This document shows, in pieces, positions 22,800 through 31,028 of a stretch of DNA of 64,000 bases. The notes under the pieces were generated by a model. That model saw only the letters and a program-made list of their open reading frames with translations. It made no database searches and was not told the DNA's origin. Position 1 is the stretch's first letter; every line of letters begins with the position of its first letter. The DNA is taken from positions 1 through 64,000 of the forward strand of contig CAWIES010000002.1 in the NCBI GenBank assembly GCA_963835215.1, given 5' to 3'. Both the position numbers and the translations under genes were made by a program. Source of the DNA: Roseiarcus sp963835215. Lineage in GTDB: Bacteria; Pseudomonadota; Alphaproteobacteria; Rhizobiales; Beijerinckiaceae.

Positions 22800-24659
22800 A
22801 TGAGCAACCATTCGATCGCCACGGTTTCCCTCAGCGGCACGCTCGACGAAAAACTGCGGGCGATCGCCGAGGCCGGCTTCGCCTCGGTTGAAATCTTCGA
22901 GGCGGATCTGCTGTCGTTCGACGGACCGCCGCGCGAGATTCGCCGCCGCTGCGACGACCTTGGGCTGAAGATCTCTGCGTTTCAGCCGTTTCGCGACTTT
23001 GAGGGAATGCCGGAGCCCCAGCGCGCCCGCAACTTCGAACGCGCGCGGCGCAAGTTCGACCTGATGAGCGAGCTCGGCGCCGAGTTGCTGCTCGTCTGCA
23101 GCAACGTCTCGCCAATCGCGCTCGGCGGCGTCGATCGCGCCGCGGCCGATTTTCGTGAGCTTGGCGCGCTCGCGGCCAAGCACGGCGTGCGCGTCGGCTT
23201 CGAGGCGCTGGCTTGGGGCCGTCATGTCAACGACTATCGCGACGCATGGGAGATCGTGCGCCGCGCCGACCACCCCGCCATCGGCCTGATCCTCGATTCA
23301 TTCCATGTACTGGCGCGCAACACCGCGCTCGAAGCGATCCGGGCGATCCCGGGCGATCGGGTCTTTCTCGTCCAACTCGCCGACGCGCCGCGCTTCGAAC
23401 TGGACGTCCTCTCCTGGAGCCGGCACTTTCGTTGTTTTCCCGGTCAGGGCGAGCTCGCCGTGGTCGACTTCATGCAAGCCATCGCGGCGATCGGCTACGA
23501 TGGGCCGCTGTCGCTGGAGATCTTCAACGACCAGTTCCGCGCCGGTTCGGCGGCGAGCATTGCGCGCGATGGGGCGCGCTCGCTGATCGCGCTTGAGGAT
23601 CGACTGGGGTCGCCCCGCCTTCCCGAACGGACCGCGAGCGAGGGCTTTGCTTTTGCCGAGTTCGCGGTGGACGAAGCGACCGCGCGCGAACTCGGCGCAT
23701 TCTTTCACGGGCTCGGTTTTTCCAAGAGCGGGCGCCATCGCTCGAAGGCGGTCGAACGCTGGTCGCAAGGGTCGATCAATCTCGTCGTCAACGCCGAGCC
23801 CGAAGGCTTCGCGCATTCGCATTACATCACACATGGGCCCGGCGTCTGTGCAGTCGGCCTGCAAATGGACGAGGTCGCGCGAACGATGGCGCGCGCCGAG
23901 GCGCTGCATGCGGAGTCCTTCCGCCAAAAAGTCGGTCACGGCGAGCTCGAAATTCCCGCGATCCGCGGCGTTGGCGGCAGCCTGCTCTATTTCCTCGAAC
24001 GCAAGGGGCCGCTGGGCGAAGTCTGGGAGCGCGAATTCGTTCCCACCGTCGATGGCGCGCGACGGGGAAGCCTGCTGCGGATCGACCATATCGCCCAGTC
24101 GATGCCCTACGACGAGATGCTGTCGTGGCTGCTCTTCTATGAGTTGATTTTCGACCTCGAGCGCCTGCCGCGCCAGGACATCGCCGACCCTGCCGGGCTG
24201 GTCCAAAGCCAGGCGCTCGCCAATCGTGACGACAGCCTGCGCATCGTGCTCAACGGCTCCGCCGCCACGCGCACGCTGTCGGCGCGCTTTCTCTCGGAAT
24301 TTTTCGGCTCGGGCGTGCAACACATCGCCTTCGCCACCAACGACATCTTCGCCGCCGTGGCGCAGATGCACGCGCAGAGTTTGCCGCTCCTCGCCATACC
24401 TGGCAATTATTACGACGATCTCGAAGCGAAATACGCGTTTGACCCCGCGACGATCGCCGCGATGCGCGGACACCACATCCTCTATGATCGCGATGACAAA
24501 GGTGAGTTTTTTCAGGCCTACACCCATGTGTTCGCCGAACGTTTCTTCTTCGAGATCCTCGAGCGCCGCGACTATCGTGGTTTTGGCGCGGTGAACGCGC
24601 CGATCCGGCTCGCGGCGCAGACGAGAGAGAGCCGGCCAGTGGCGATGCCGCGGCGGTGA
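22800..24659 (+). CDS. quiC: 3-Dehydroshikimate dehydratase with HPPD-like C-terminal domain (QuiC type)
   Basis: This 619-residue two-domain protein has an N-terminal sugar-phosphate isomerase/epimerase TIM barrel (about residues 1-265). Candidate metal and active-site residues lie in GFEALAWGRHVNDY, LILDSFHVLAR and LSLEIFNDQFR. The C-terminal half (about 280-610) resembles 4-hydroxyphenylpyruvate dioxygenase. This is the layout of Pseudomonas QuiC1, which dehydrates 3-dehydroshikimate to protocatechuate. The C-terminal domain keeps a plausible 2-His-1-Glu set (RIDHIAQ, VQHIAFAT, FFEILERR). It ends the operon and closes the route from shikimate or quinate to protocatechuate. No protocatechuate ring-cleavage gene is present in the window. 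Confidence 0.88.
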   Translation: MSNHSIATVSLSGTLDEKLRAIAEAGFASVEIFEADLLSFDGPPREIRRRCDDLGLKISAFQPFRDFEGMPEPQRARNFERARRKFDLMSELGAELLLVCSNVSPIALGGVDRAAADFRELGALAAKHGVRVGFEALAWGRHVNDYRDAWEIVRRADHPAIGLILDSFHVLARNTALEAIRAIPGDRVFLVQLADAPRFELDVLSWSRHFRCFPGQGELAVVDFMQAIAAIGYDGPLSLEIFNDQFRAGSAASIARDGARSLIALEDRLGSPRLPERTASEGFAFAEFAVDEATARELGAFFHGLGFSKSGRHRSKAVERWSQGSINLVVNAEPEGFAHSHYITHGPGVCAVGLQMDEVARTMARAEALHAESFRQKVGHGELEIPAIRGVGGSLLYFLERKGPLGEVWEREFVPTVDGARRGSLLRIDHIAQSMPYDEMLSWLLFYELIFDLERLPRQDIADPAGLVQSQALANRDDSLRIVLNGSAATRTLSARFLSEFFGSGVQHIAFATNDIFAAVAQMHAQSLPLLAIPGNYYDDLEAKYAFDPATIAAMRGHHILYDRDDKGEFFQAYTHVFAERFFFEILERRDYRGFGAVNAPIRLAAQTRESRPVAMPRR

Positions 24660-24791
24660 CGCGAAGGCGGGGCGCGCGACGACCCTCACCCCGCTTTCTC
24701 GCAGTTTCCCCGCACATTCGACGTCAAATTGCCGCGCCTGCCGCGCCACGTTAGAATGGGGTGAAACAGCACTCGCCAACGGAAGACATCA

Positions 24792-25766
24792 ATGGCCGAC
24801 AAGCCGAGACGAGAGACGGCGACGCCCGAGCGCGCCGATGCGGACGATCTTTCGGCTGAGGTTAGGCACAGTCTCGAGTCGATTGTGTCGCTGCAGGCGG
24901 AAATCCCCGAGGACGCGTTCACCGCGCAGACGCTCGGCGTCAAGCGCGCTGGCAGTGGCGTCGTGATCGACGAAGACGGCCTCGTCCTGACGGTCGGCTA
25001 CCTCGTCACCGAGGCCGAGACCATCTGGCTGACGACGCGAAGCGGCCGGCTGGTTCCCGCCCACCCACTCGCGCTCGACCAGGAGAGCGGTTTCGCGCTG
25101 GTGCAGGCGCTCGACCGGCTCGGCCTGCCGGCGGTCCCGCTCGGGCGTTCGCAGGACGCGCGGCCCGGCGATTCGGTGGTGGTCGCGGCCGGCGGCCAAC
25201 GCCAAGCGATCAGCGCCAGGATCGCCGCCAAGCACGAATTTGCCGGCTACTGGGAATATCTGCTCGAAGAGGCGATCTTCACCGCGCCGGCGCATTCGTT
25301 CTGGGGCGGCGCCGGCCTGATCGGCGCCGACGGGCGTTTGCTCGGCGTCGGCTCGCTGCACGTCGAGGGCGCGGATGACGACGGCGAAACGCAGGACGTC
25401 AACATGATCGTGCCAATCGATCTGCTGCCGCCGATGCTGCACCGATTGCGCGCCGGGGGCGGCGTCAACAAGCCGGCCCGACCCTGGCTTGGCGTCTATT
25501 CCGGCGAAAGCGACGGCAGGGTGGTCGTCGCCGGCGTCGCCGATCGTGGGCCCGCCGCGAGCGCCGGCCTGCGTCGCGGCGACATCGTCATCGCGGTGGG
25601 CGAATCGGGCGTCGGCAGCCTCGCCGACTTCTATCGCGGCATTTGGGCGCGCGGTCCAGCGGGCGTCGAAGTCCCGATCGAAGTCGTGCGGGACGGGCGC
25701 AGCGTCTGGCTGCGCGTGCGCTCAACCGAGCGTAGCGCCCTGTTCAAGCGACCGCGCCTCCATTGA
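24792..25766 (+). CDS. Trypsin-like/PDZ protein with lost catalytic triad
   Basis: This 324-residue protein has an S1C (DegP/HtrA) protease-like domain (about residues 45-210) and one PDZ domain (about 230-315, GLRRGDIVIAVGE). All three triad positions seem changed. The His site is Tyr70 in VLTVGYL, the Asp site is Gly100 in ESGFALV, and the Ser of GNSGG is Trp171 in HSFWGGAG. No signal peptide is seen, so it is probably cytoplasmic, unlike HtrA. It may be a peptide-binding scaffold rather than a protease. It follows the catabolic operon by 132 bases and its relation to neighbours is unclear. Confidence 0.75.
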   Translation: MADKPRRETATPERADADDLSAEVRHSLESIVSLQAEIPEDAFTAQTLGVKRAGSGVVIDEDGLVLTVGYLVTEAETIWLTTRSGRLVPAHPLALDQESGFALVQALDRLGLPAVPLGRSQDARPGDSVVVAAGGQRQAISARIAAKHEFAGYWEYLLEEAIFTAPAHSFWGGAGLIGADGRLLGVGSLHVEGADDDGETQDVNMIVPIDLLPPMLHRLRAGGGVNKPARPWLGVYSGESDGRVVVAGVADRGPAASAGLRRGDIVIAVGESGVGSLADFYRGIWARGPAGVEVPIEVVRDGRSVWLRVRSTERSALFKRPRLH

Positions 25767-25828
25767 CCCGAGGCCCCCACGCCGCTATCCGCCCGATACC
25801 GCGCCGCCAGCGCGGCCCGGGAGGCTGA

Positions 25829-26863
25829 GTGAGGCGCATTCTCATCGTCACCGACGCCTGGCTACCCCAGGTCAACGGCGTCGTCCGCTCGATCGAAGCG
25901 GTGCTGGATCAGGCGCCGGCGCTGGGCGTCGCCATCGAGGTTCTCGGCCTCGACTCGTTCCGCACCGCGCCGATCCCCACTTATCCCTCGATGCGCTTTG
26001 CGGTGACGCGCCCTGGCGCCGTCGCGCGGCGGATCGAGGCGGCCGACCCCGATTTCGTCCACATCGCCACCGAAGGCCCGCTGGGCCTCTGCGCCTGGAT
26101 CGCTTGCCGGCGCGCCGGACGGCCGTTCACCACCTGTTATCACACGCGCTTTCCCGAATATCTGGCGATGCGCCACCTTGCTCCGAAGCGGCTGATCTAT
26201 TGGTTGCTCAGACGCTTCCACAATGCCGGCCTCGGCGTGATGGTCGCGACCCAAACCCTGGAGCGCGAGCTGCGCGCGCGCGGCTTCGACCGACTCATGC
26301 GCTGGTCGCGCGGGGTCGATGGCGAGCTGTTCCATCCGAGCGAGCGGCGCACGCTGAACCTGCCGCAGCCGATCTTTCTCACCTGCGCGCGTCTGGCGGT
26401 CGAAAAGAACCTCGACGCGTTTCTTTCGCTCGATCTGCCTGGCTCTAAGGTGGTCATTGGCGACGGGCCCGATCGCGCCCGGCTTGAGGCGCGCTTTCCG
26501 GACGCCCATTTCCTCGGCGAGTTGTTCGGGACGGCGCTCGCCGACGCCTACGCCAGCGCCGACGTCTTTGTCTTCCCTAGCCTTTCCGACACATTTGGCC
26601 TGGTCCTGCTCGAAGCCCTCGCCTCCGGCCTGCCGGTCGCCGCCTTTCCAGTCGCCGGGCCGCTCGACGTGATGGGCGACAGCGAGGCCGGCGTGCTCGA
26701 CTGGGACCTCAAGCGCGCCGCGCTGGCGGCCTTGGCGATCCCGCGCGAGCAAGCGCGCGCCCATGCCCTCACCTTCAGCATCGCCGCCTCGGCGCGCCAA
26801 TTCGTCGACAATATTTTCCGCGCTCACGCGGCCCCCGAATTGGAGGCGGAAATCGTCCGCTGA
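25829..26863 (+). CDS. Glycosyltransferase family 4 (lipid or mannosyl type)
   Basis: This 344-residue GT-B enzyme has an N-terminal acceptor domain (RILIVTDAWLPQVNGVVRSI) and a C-terminal donor site, SLSDTFGLVLLEALASGLPVAAF, with the EX7E motif typical of retaining GT4 enzymes. The start is GTG 25829 behind CGGGAGGCTGA. The N-terminal pattern is shared with mannosyl and glucuronosyl diacylglycerol transferases of Rhizobiales, so a membrane glycolipid is a reasonable product. It has no membrane anchor. Two genes downstream of the PDZ protein are phosphatases. Confidence 0.8.
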   Translation: MRRILIVTDAWLPQVNGVVRSIEAVLDQAPALGVAIEVLGLDSFRTAPIPTYPSMRFAVTRPGAVARRIEAADPDFVHIATEGPLGLCAWIACRRAGRPFTTCYHTRFPEYLAMRHLAPKRLIYWLLRRFHNAGLGVMVATQTLERELRARGFDRLMRWSRGVDGELFHPSERRTLNLPQPIFLTCARLAVEKNLDAFLSLDLPGSKVVIGDGPDRARLEARFPDAHFLGELFGTALADAYASADVFVFPSLSDTFGLVLLEALASGLPVAAFPVAGPLDVMGDSEAGVLDWDLKRAALAALAIPREQARAHALTFSIAASARQFVDNIFRAHAAPELEAEIVR

Positions 26864-26971
26864 CCCCATGGCGGCCAGCCAACTCAGCGACCGTCGTCGT
26901 CGCGCCACAATATTGAACTAATTGAAGTCTCTCATTGACACGCACCCTGCTTTGCGGAAGTTCGTGATCGC

Positions 26972-27535
26972 ATGCTGGACGGGCTGAGGGTTTCGCAGAT
27001 TGGCCGGCGTTCGGGCTGGGACCGACTCGGCGCAGTCGATTGGCCGATCGCACGCGCCATGGCGCTCAGCGGCGACTGGCGGACGCCGGTTTTTGCCGCC
27101 AAAGCCTTATCTCGGCTCGGCAATGGCCCGATTTACCTGCTTATTCTGGTTGCGCTGATCTTCTTCCGCCCCAAGGGCTCGGAAGCGATCCTGATCTGCG
27201 GCGGCGCGAGCATCTTGCTGCTGCACTGCATCTATCCCTCGATCAAACGATCGGCGGCGCGCCCGCGCCCGCGCGACATTGGTATCACCTGCCCCGGCGC
27301 CGCGCCCCCGCTCGACCGTTATTCGTTTCCCAGCGGCCATGTGATGACGCTGACGGCGGCTCTGTTTCCGATCGTCCTCTCCGCGCCGGCCGTCTGGCCG
27401 GTCGGGCTGGCGACCTGGGCGGCAATGGCCTGGGCGCGGCTGGCGGTCGGCGACCATTTCGCCTCCGACGTCGCCGCCGGAACCGTGATCGGCGCCAGCG
27501 TCTCGGGCGCGCTCGCCTATTGGATCGTGACCTGA
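26972..27535 (+). CDS. PAP2-family membrane phosphatase
   Basis: This 187-residue integral membrane acid phosphatase carries all three PAP2 motifs: KRSAARPRP near residue 90, PSGH near 118 and RLAVGDHFASDV near 153. Four or five hydrophobic segments surround them. Likely substrates are phosphatidic acid or undecaprenyl pyrophosphate on the periplasmic face. It follows the glycosyltransferase by 108 bases, suggesting a link to membrane glycolipid metabolism. The start ATG 26972 has a weak ribosome site. Confidence 0.8.
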   Translation: MLDGLRVSQIGRRSGWDRLGAVDWPIARAMALSGDWRTPVFAAKALSRLGNGPIYLLILVALIFFRPKGSEAILICGGASILLLHCIYPSIKRSAARPRPRDIGITCPGAAPPLDRYSFPSGHVMTLTAALFPIVLSAPAVWPVGLATWAAMAWARLAVGDHFASDVAAGTVIGASVSGALAYWIVT

Positions 27536-27694
27536 GCGGCCGACCCGGCGAGCCCGCCGCCCGATGGCGACGCAGCCCGCGCGCTGACCGAACCCACTGA
27601 ATTTGCCGTTCTTCCCCCTGCCCGATCCCTGTATGGTCGGCCCGCCGACGAATCTGGCGCGTTTGCCTTCAATCAAGCGCAAAGGGGGGAAGCC

Positions 27695-28369
27695 ATGCGT
27701 ATCGAACCCGTTTTCCTGTTCGATCTCGACGGCACGCTGGTCGACAGCGTCTACCAGCACGTCCTCGCCTGGAAACAGGCGCTCGACAGCGAGGGCATCG
27801 AGCTTTCGGTCTGGCGCATCCATCGCAAGATCGGCATGAGCGGCGGCCTGTTCGCCAACCAACTGGTGCGCGAGACCGGCCACCCGATCGACGACGACCG
27901 CCTCGAGCGATTGCGCCAGAAGCACGCGCAAGCGTACCGCGGCATGTCCGCCGCGATCCGGCCGCTGCCCGGCGCGCGCGAATTGCTGGCCTTTCTCACC
28001 AACGCCGGCATCCGTTGGGCGATCGCCACCAGCGGGCGTCTGGAAACCGCCGCCGTCAATCTTGCCGCGCTCGGCGTCGATCCGGCGGTGACGCCGGTGG
28101 TGACGCGCGACCAGGTCAAATACGCCAAGCCCGACCCCGATCTCTTTCTCGCCGCCGCCAAACGGCTCGACGCGCCGATCGAGACCGCGATTGTGGTCGG
28201 CGACAGCATCTGGGACATGCTCGCCGCGGCGCGCTGCCGCGCGCTCGGCGTCGGCCTACTGTGCGGCGGCTATGGCAAGAGCGAGCTGCAGCAGGCGACC
28301 GCCTTCCGCGTTTACGACGATCCGGCCGACCTGCTCGTCCATATCGACGAACTCGGCGGACGGCGGTAA
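27695..28369 (+). CDS. HAD-superfamily hydrolase (phosphoglycolate phosphatase-like)
   Basis: This 224-residue protein has HAD motif I DLDGTLVDS at residues 10-18, motif II around IATSGR, the lysine of motif III in KYAKPDPDLF and motif IV GDSIWD. A small alpha-helical cap follows motif I, as in subfamily IA phosphatases such as Gph and beta-phosphoglucomutase. The start ATG 27695 has the strong site AAAGGGGGGAAGCC. Substrate unknown. It lies 18 bases before the MBL protein and is probably co-transcribed. Confidence 0.85.
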   Translation: MRIEPVFLFDLDGTLVDSVYQHVLAWKQALDSEGIELSVWRIHRKIGMSGGLFANQLVRETGHPIDDDRLERLRQKHAQAYRGMSAAIRPLPGARELLAFLTNAGIRWAIATSGRLETAAVNLAALGVDPAVTPVVTRDQVKYAKPDPDLFLAAAKRLDAPIETAIVVGDSIWDMLAAARCRALGVGLLCGGYGKSELQQATAFRVYDDPADLLVHIDELGGRR

Positions 28370-28387
28370 TCGATCAAGGAGCGTGAA

Positions 28388-29773
28388 GTGAAAATATCCT
28401 TCCACGGCGCCGATCGCGACGTCACCGGCTCGTGTCATCTGGTCGAGGTCGCGGGTAAGCGCATTCTGATCGACTGCGGCGCCTTTCAAGGTTCGCACGA
28501 CCTCGAAATGGAGAACGCCGCGCCATTCGGCTTCGACGCCGCCTCGATCGACACGCTCCTGCTCACCCATGCCCATCTCGATCATTGCGGGCGCATTCCG
28601 CTGCTCCACAAGCGCGGCTTCCACGGCGAGATCATCTCGACCGGCGCAACGCGCGAGTTGGCGCGGCTGGTGATGCTCGACGCCGCCCATATCCAGGAAG
28701 AGGATTCGAAGCGGCAGGCCCAACACCGCGCGCGCGGGCAGACGCCGGCCGATAGCGCGCCACTCTACACGATGCTCGACGCGCTCAACGCCTGCGACGC
28801 GTTCGGGCGCATCGTCGCCTACAACGAGCGATTCACGCTCGCGCCGGGCGTCGCCGTCACCTACATCGACGCCGGCCACATTCTCGGCTCGGCCGCCGTT
28901 CTGCTGGAGTTGCAGGAAGGGTCGAAGAGCGTGCGGCTGCTGTTCTCGGGCGACATCGGCAACCCGGGCCGCCCGCTGCTCGGGCCGCCGGCCGATCCGC
29001 CGCAAGCCGACATCGTGGTGATGGAGACGACTTACGGCGACCGCCTGCACAAGCCGATCGCGCCCTCGATCGAGGAGCTTTATCAGGCGATCGGCGAAAC
29101 GTTCCAGCGCGGCGGCAATGTCGTCATCCCGACGTTCGCGGTCGAGCGCGCGCAGGAGCTATTGTTCGTCCTGCGCCAGGGGCGCGAGCAAAATCGCCTG
29201 CCCCCCGCGATGCAGGTCTATCTTGATTCGCCGATGGCGATTTCAGCCACCGAGATTTTCGAACGCCACCCCGAAGGCTGCGGTCCGGATGTCGCCGAGC
29301 TGCTGCGCCAAGACCGCGACCCGTTCACCTTTGCCGGGCTCCACCTCACGCGCGAGAGCGGAGAATCGGTGGCGATCAACCGTGTCACTGGCGGGGCGGT
29401 GATCCTCGCGGGATCGGGCATGGCGACGGGCGGGCGCATTCGCCACCACCTGCGCCACAATCTCGCGCGCCCCGAATCGAGCGTGGTCTTCGTCGGCTTC
29501 GCGGGCGTCGGCACACTCGCCCGTCAGATCATCGACGGGGCGAAATCGGTGAAGATTTTCGACGAGACGATTGCGGTGCGCGCCCAGATCCACACGATCA
29601 ACGGCTTCTCAGCCCATGCGGATTCCGCCGAGCTCCTCGCCTGGCGCGCCAAGACCAAGACGCAACGCACCATCCTGGTTCATGGCGAAGAGGCAGTGAT
29701 GCATATCTTCGCCGGCAAGCTTGGCGGCGCCAAGGTCGATATCCCGGCTCTGGGCGACTCGATCGAGCTGTGA
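28388..29773 (+). CDS. MBL-fold beta-CASP protein (RNA or phosphodiester hydrolase)
   Basis: This 461-residue metallo-beta-lactamase-fold protein has HAHLDHCG near residue 60, a beta-CASP insertion domain (about 190-330) and a C-terminal RMMBL segment with HAD(SAELLAW) and VHGE, the hallmarks of CPSF73/YsgC-type ribonucleases. The start is GTG 28388, nine bases after AAGGAG. Most bacterial members are annotated as RNA-processing exonucleases, but the actual target here is unknown. Confidence 0.85.
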   Translation: MKISFHGADRDVTGSCHLVEVAGKRILIDCGAFQGSHDLEMENAAPFGFDAASIDTLLLTHAHLDHCGRIPLLHKRGFHGEIISTGATRELARLVMLDAAHIQEEDSKRQAQHRARGQTPADSAPLYTMLDALNACDAFGRIVAYNERFTLAPGVAVTYIDAGHILGSAAVLLELQEGSKSVRLLFSGDIGNPGRPLLGPPADPPQADIVVMETTYGDRLHKPIAPSIEELYQAIGETFQRGGNVVIPTFAVERAQELLFVLRQGREQNRLPPAMQVYLDSPMAISATEIFERHPEGCGPDVAELLRQDRDPFTFAGLHLTRESGESVAINRVTGGAVILAGSGMATGGRIRHHLRHNLARPESSVVFVGFAGVGTLARQIIDGAKSVKIFDETIAVRAQIHTINGFSAHADSAELLAWRAKTKTQRTILVHGEEAVMHIFAGKLGGAKVDIPALGDSIEL

Positions 29774-29788
29774 GCGCTGACGCTCCGC

Positions 29789-30385
29789 TCAGTGGCAGAG
29801 ATGCAGATGCAGGCCGATCCGCCAAGCGATCGCGTCGATGATCGGCTCCGCCGTCCATCGGTCGGCGAGCAGCAGCAGGCACAAAGCATAAAGCGCCGCC
29901 AGCGGCGACATCAGCAGCACGGTACGCGCCGACAGCTCGAGGCGCGCCGGCTCGACCCGTAGCACTTGGAACAGCGCAACCGACACGCCGCCGATCAGCA
30001 GACCAACGACGACCTCCGGCACGGAGTGCGCCTCAAGCGCGACGCGGCTGACACCGATCAGCGCAATGAGCGACAGCGCGCCGGCGTAGAGCGCCAGGCG
30101 AAGCGCGGTCGGCCGCCCGGTGGCGAACAGCACGGCAACGCAGCCGTAGAAGATCGCGCCGAACGCCGCATGCCCGCTCGGGCTCTCGACGCCAAGCAGT
30201 GGATGCCCGCCGCCGCAAGCCGCCAGCGCGAGCTTGGCGATGAGGGCCCCCGTTAGGCCGGTGACCAGCGCCGCCGCGTAGGCGAGCGCGTCCGCTCGCG
30301 CGCCGAAGCCGATGAGATAGGCCAGCAGGCCGAGAGAGGCAGGCAAGAGAACTGCGGAATCGCCAAGATCGCTGATCAGATGCAT
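29789..30385 (-). CDS. PAP2-family membrane phosphatase-like protein
   Basis: This 198-residue membrane protein has about six hydrophobic segments. PAP2 motifs two and three are clear (ESPSGHAAFG near residue 68 and SRVALEAHSVPEVVVG near 108), but motif one, the usual KxxxxxxRP, is not convincing in KLALAACGGGHPLLG. It may be an atypical lipid phosphatase. It is convergent with the MBL gene and divergent from the small secreted protein at 30582. Confidence 0.7.
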   Translation of the reverse strand: MHLISDLGDSAVLLPASLGLLAYLIGFGARADALAYAAALVTGLTGALIAKLALAACGGGHPLLGVESPSGHAAFGAIFYGCVAVLFATGRPTALRLALYAGALSLIALIGVSRVALEAHSVPEVVVGLLIGGVSVALFQVLRVEPARLELSARTVLLMSPLAALYALCLLLLADRWTAEPIIDAIAWRIGLHLHLCH

Positions 30386-30581
30386 CGGGGGCCTTTGTTG
30401 CGAGGCCCCGAGATATCTCGGATTCGCGCCGATCGTTCAAGATTGATCGATCGTTCTTAACGCCACTCAACTCACGCTGCGGAAGTGGCTGCTACGCCCG
30501 GCCACCCGACATGATGCGCGTTGCACTCAACCAAAGAGCGAGCATACTAAAACCATTGCGTGTGGTTTATCGGGAGCGGTC
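30386..30581. promoter_or_regulatory. Divergent intergenic region with GATCGTTC repeats
   Basis: Between the PAP2 gene and the small secreted protein the sequence CGATCGTTC occurs twice about 20 bases apart (near 30430-30457), in AT-richer DNA. It is the only plausible shared control region for the two genes. No -35/-10 pair stands out. Confidence 0.25.
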
Positions 30582-30950
30582 GTGTCGGCGCTGGCTCACG
30601 TTTGCAGCCTTTCGCTGGTCCTCGCGCTGGCGGTCGGCGCGGCGCGCGCCGACGACGCCGATCTCTCGCTCGGCGGCTTTATCTGCTACCGGCCATTCGC
30701 GCCCGCTTGCGTCGAAGCGCCCGCGAATATTGCGACGAGCGCCAGCGCCGCGAACTGTCAGAGCGAAGTCGACCGCTACGTCGCTGCGACAGCAGCGTAC
30801 CGCGATTGCCTCCAACATCAGATCAGCAGCGCCATTCGACGGGTGAATGACGTCGTCGATCATTTTCGCTGCCTGTCGCAACACGAGTCCTGCCCGCCCT
30901 CGCCAAAGTCGCCAGCGAGCGGCCCGCATCCGTCAGTGCGCGCCAATTGA
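30582..30950 (+). CDS. Small secreted cysteine-containing protein of unknown function
   Basis: This 122-residue protein has a Sec signal peptide (SALAHVCSLSLVLALAVGAARA, cleavage near residue 23) and a mature part with five cysteines (in ICYRPFAPAC, NCQSEV, DCLQ, RCLS, SCPP), suggesting disulphides in the periplasm. The start is GTG 30582 behind CGGGAG. The C-terminus is Pro/Ser-rich. I do not recognise the family. It is convergent with the exopolysaccharide cluster end at 31029 but not obviously part of it. Confidence 0.55.
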   Translation: MSALAHVCSLSLVLALAVGAARADDADLSLGGFICYRPFAPACVEAPANIATSASAANCQSEVDRYVAATAAYRDCLQHQISSAIRRVNDVVDHFRCLSQHESCPPSPKSPASGPHPSVRAN

Positions 30951-31028
30951 GGATCGCCGCTGGGGGTCTTGCGCGAATTTCCCTGTTTGCTGCCACGGCC
31001 CGGCGAAAACGCTGCAAACGCCGCCGTC

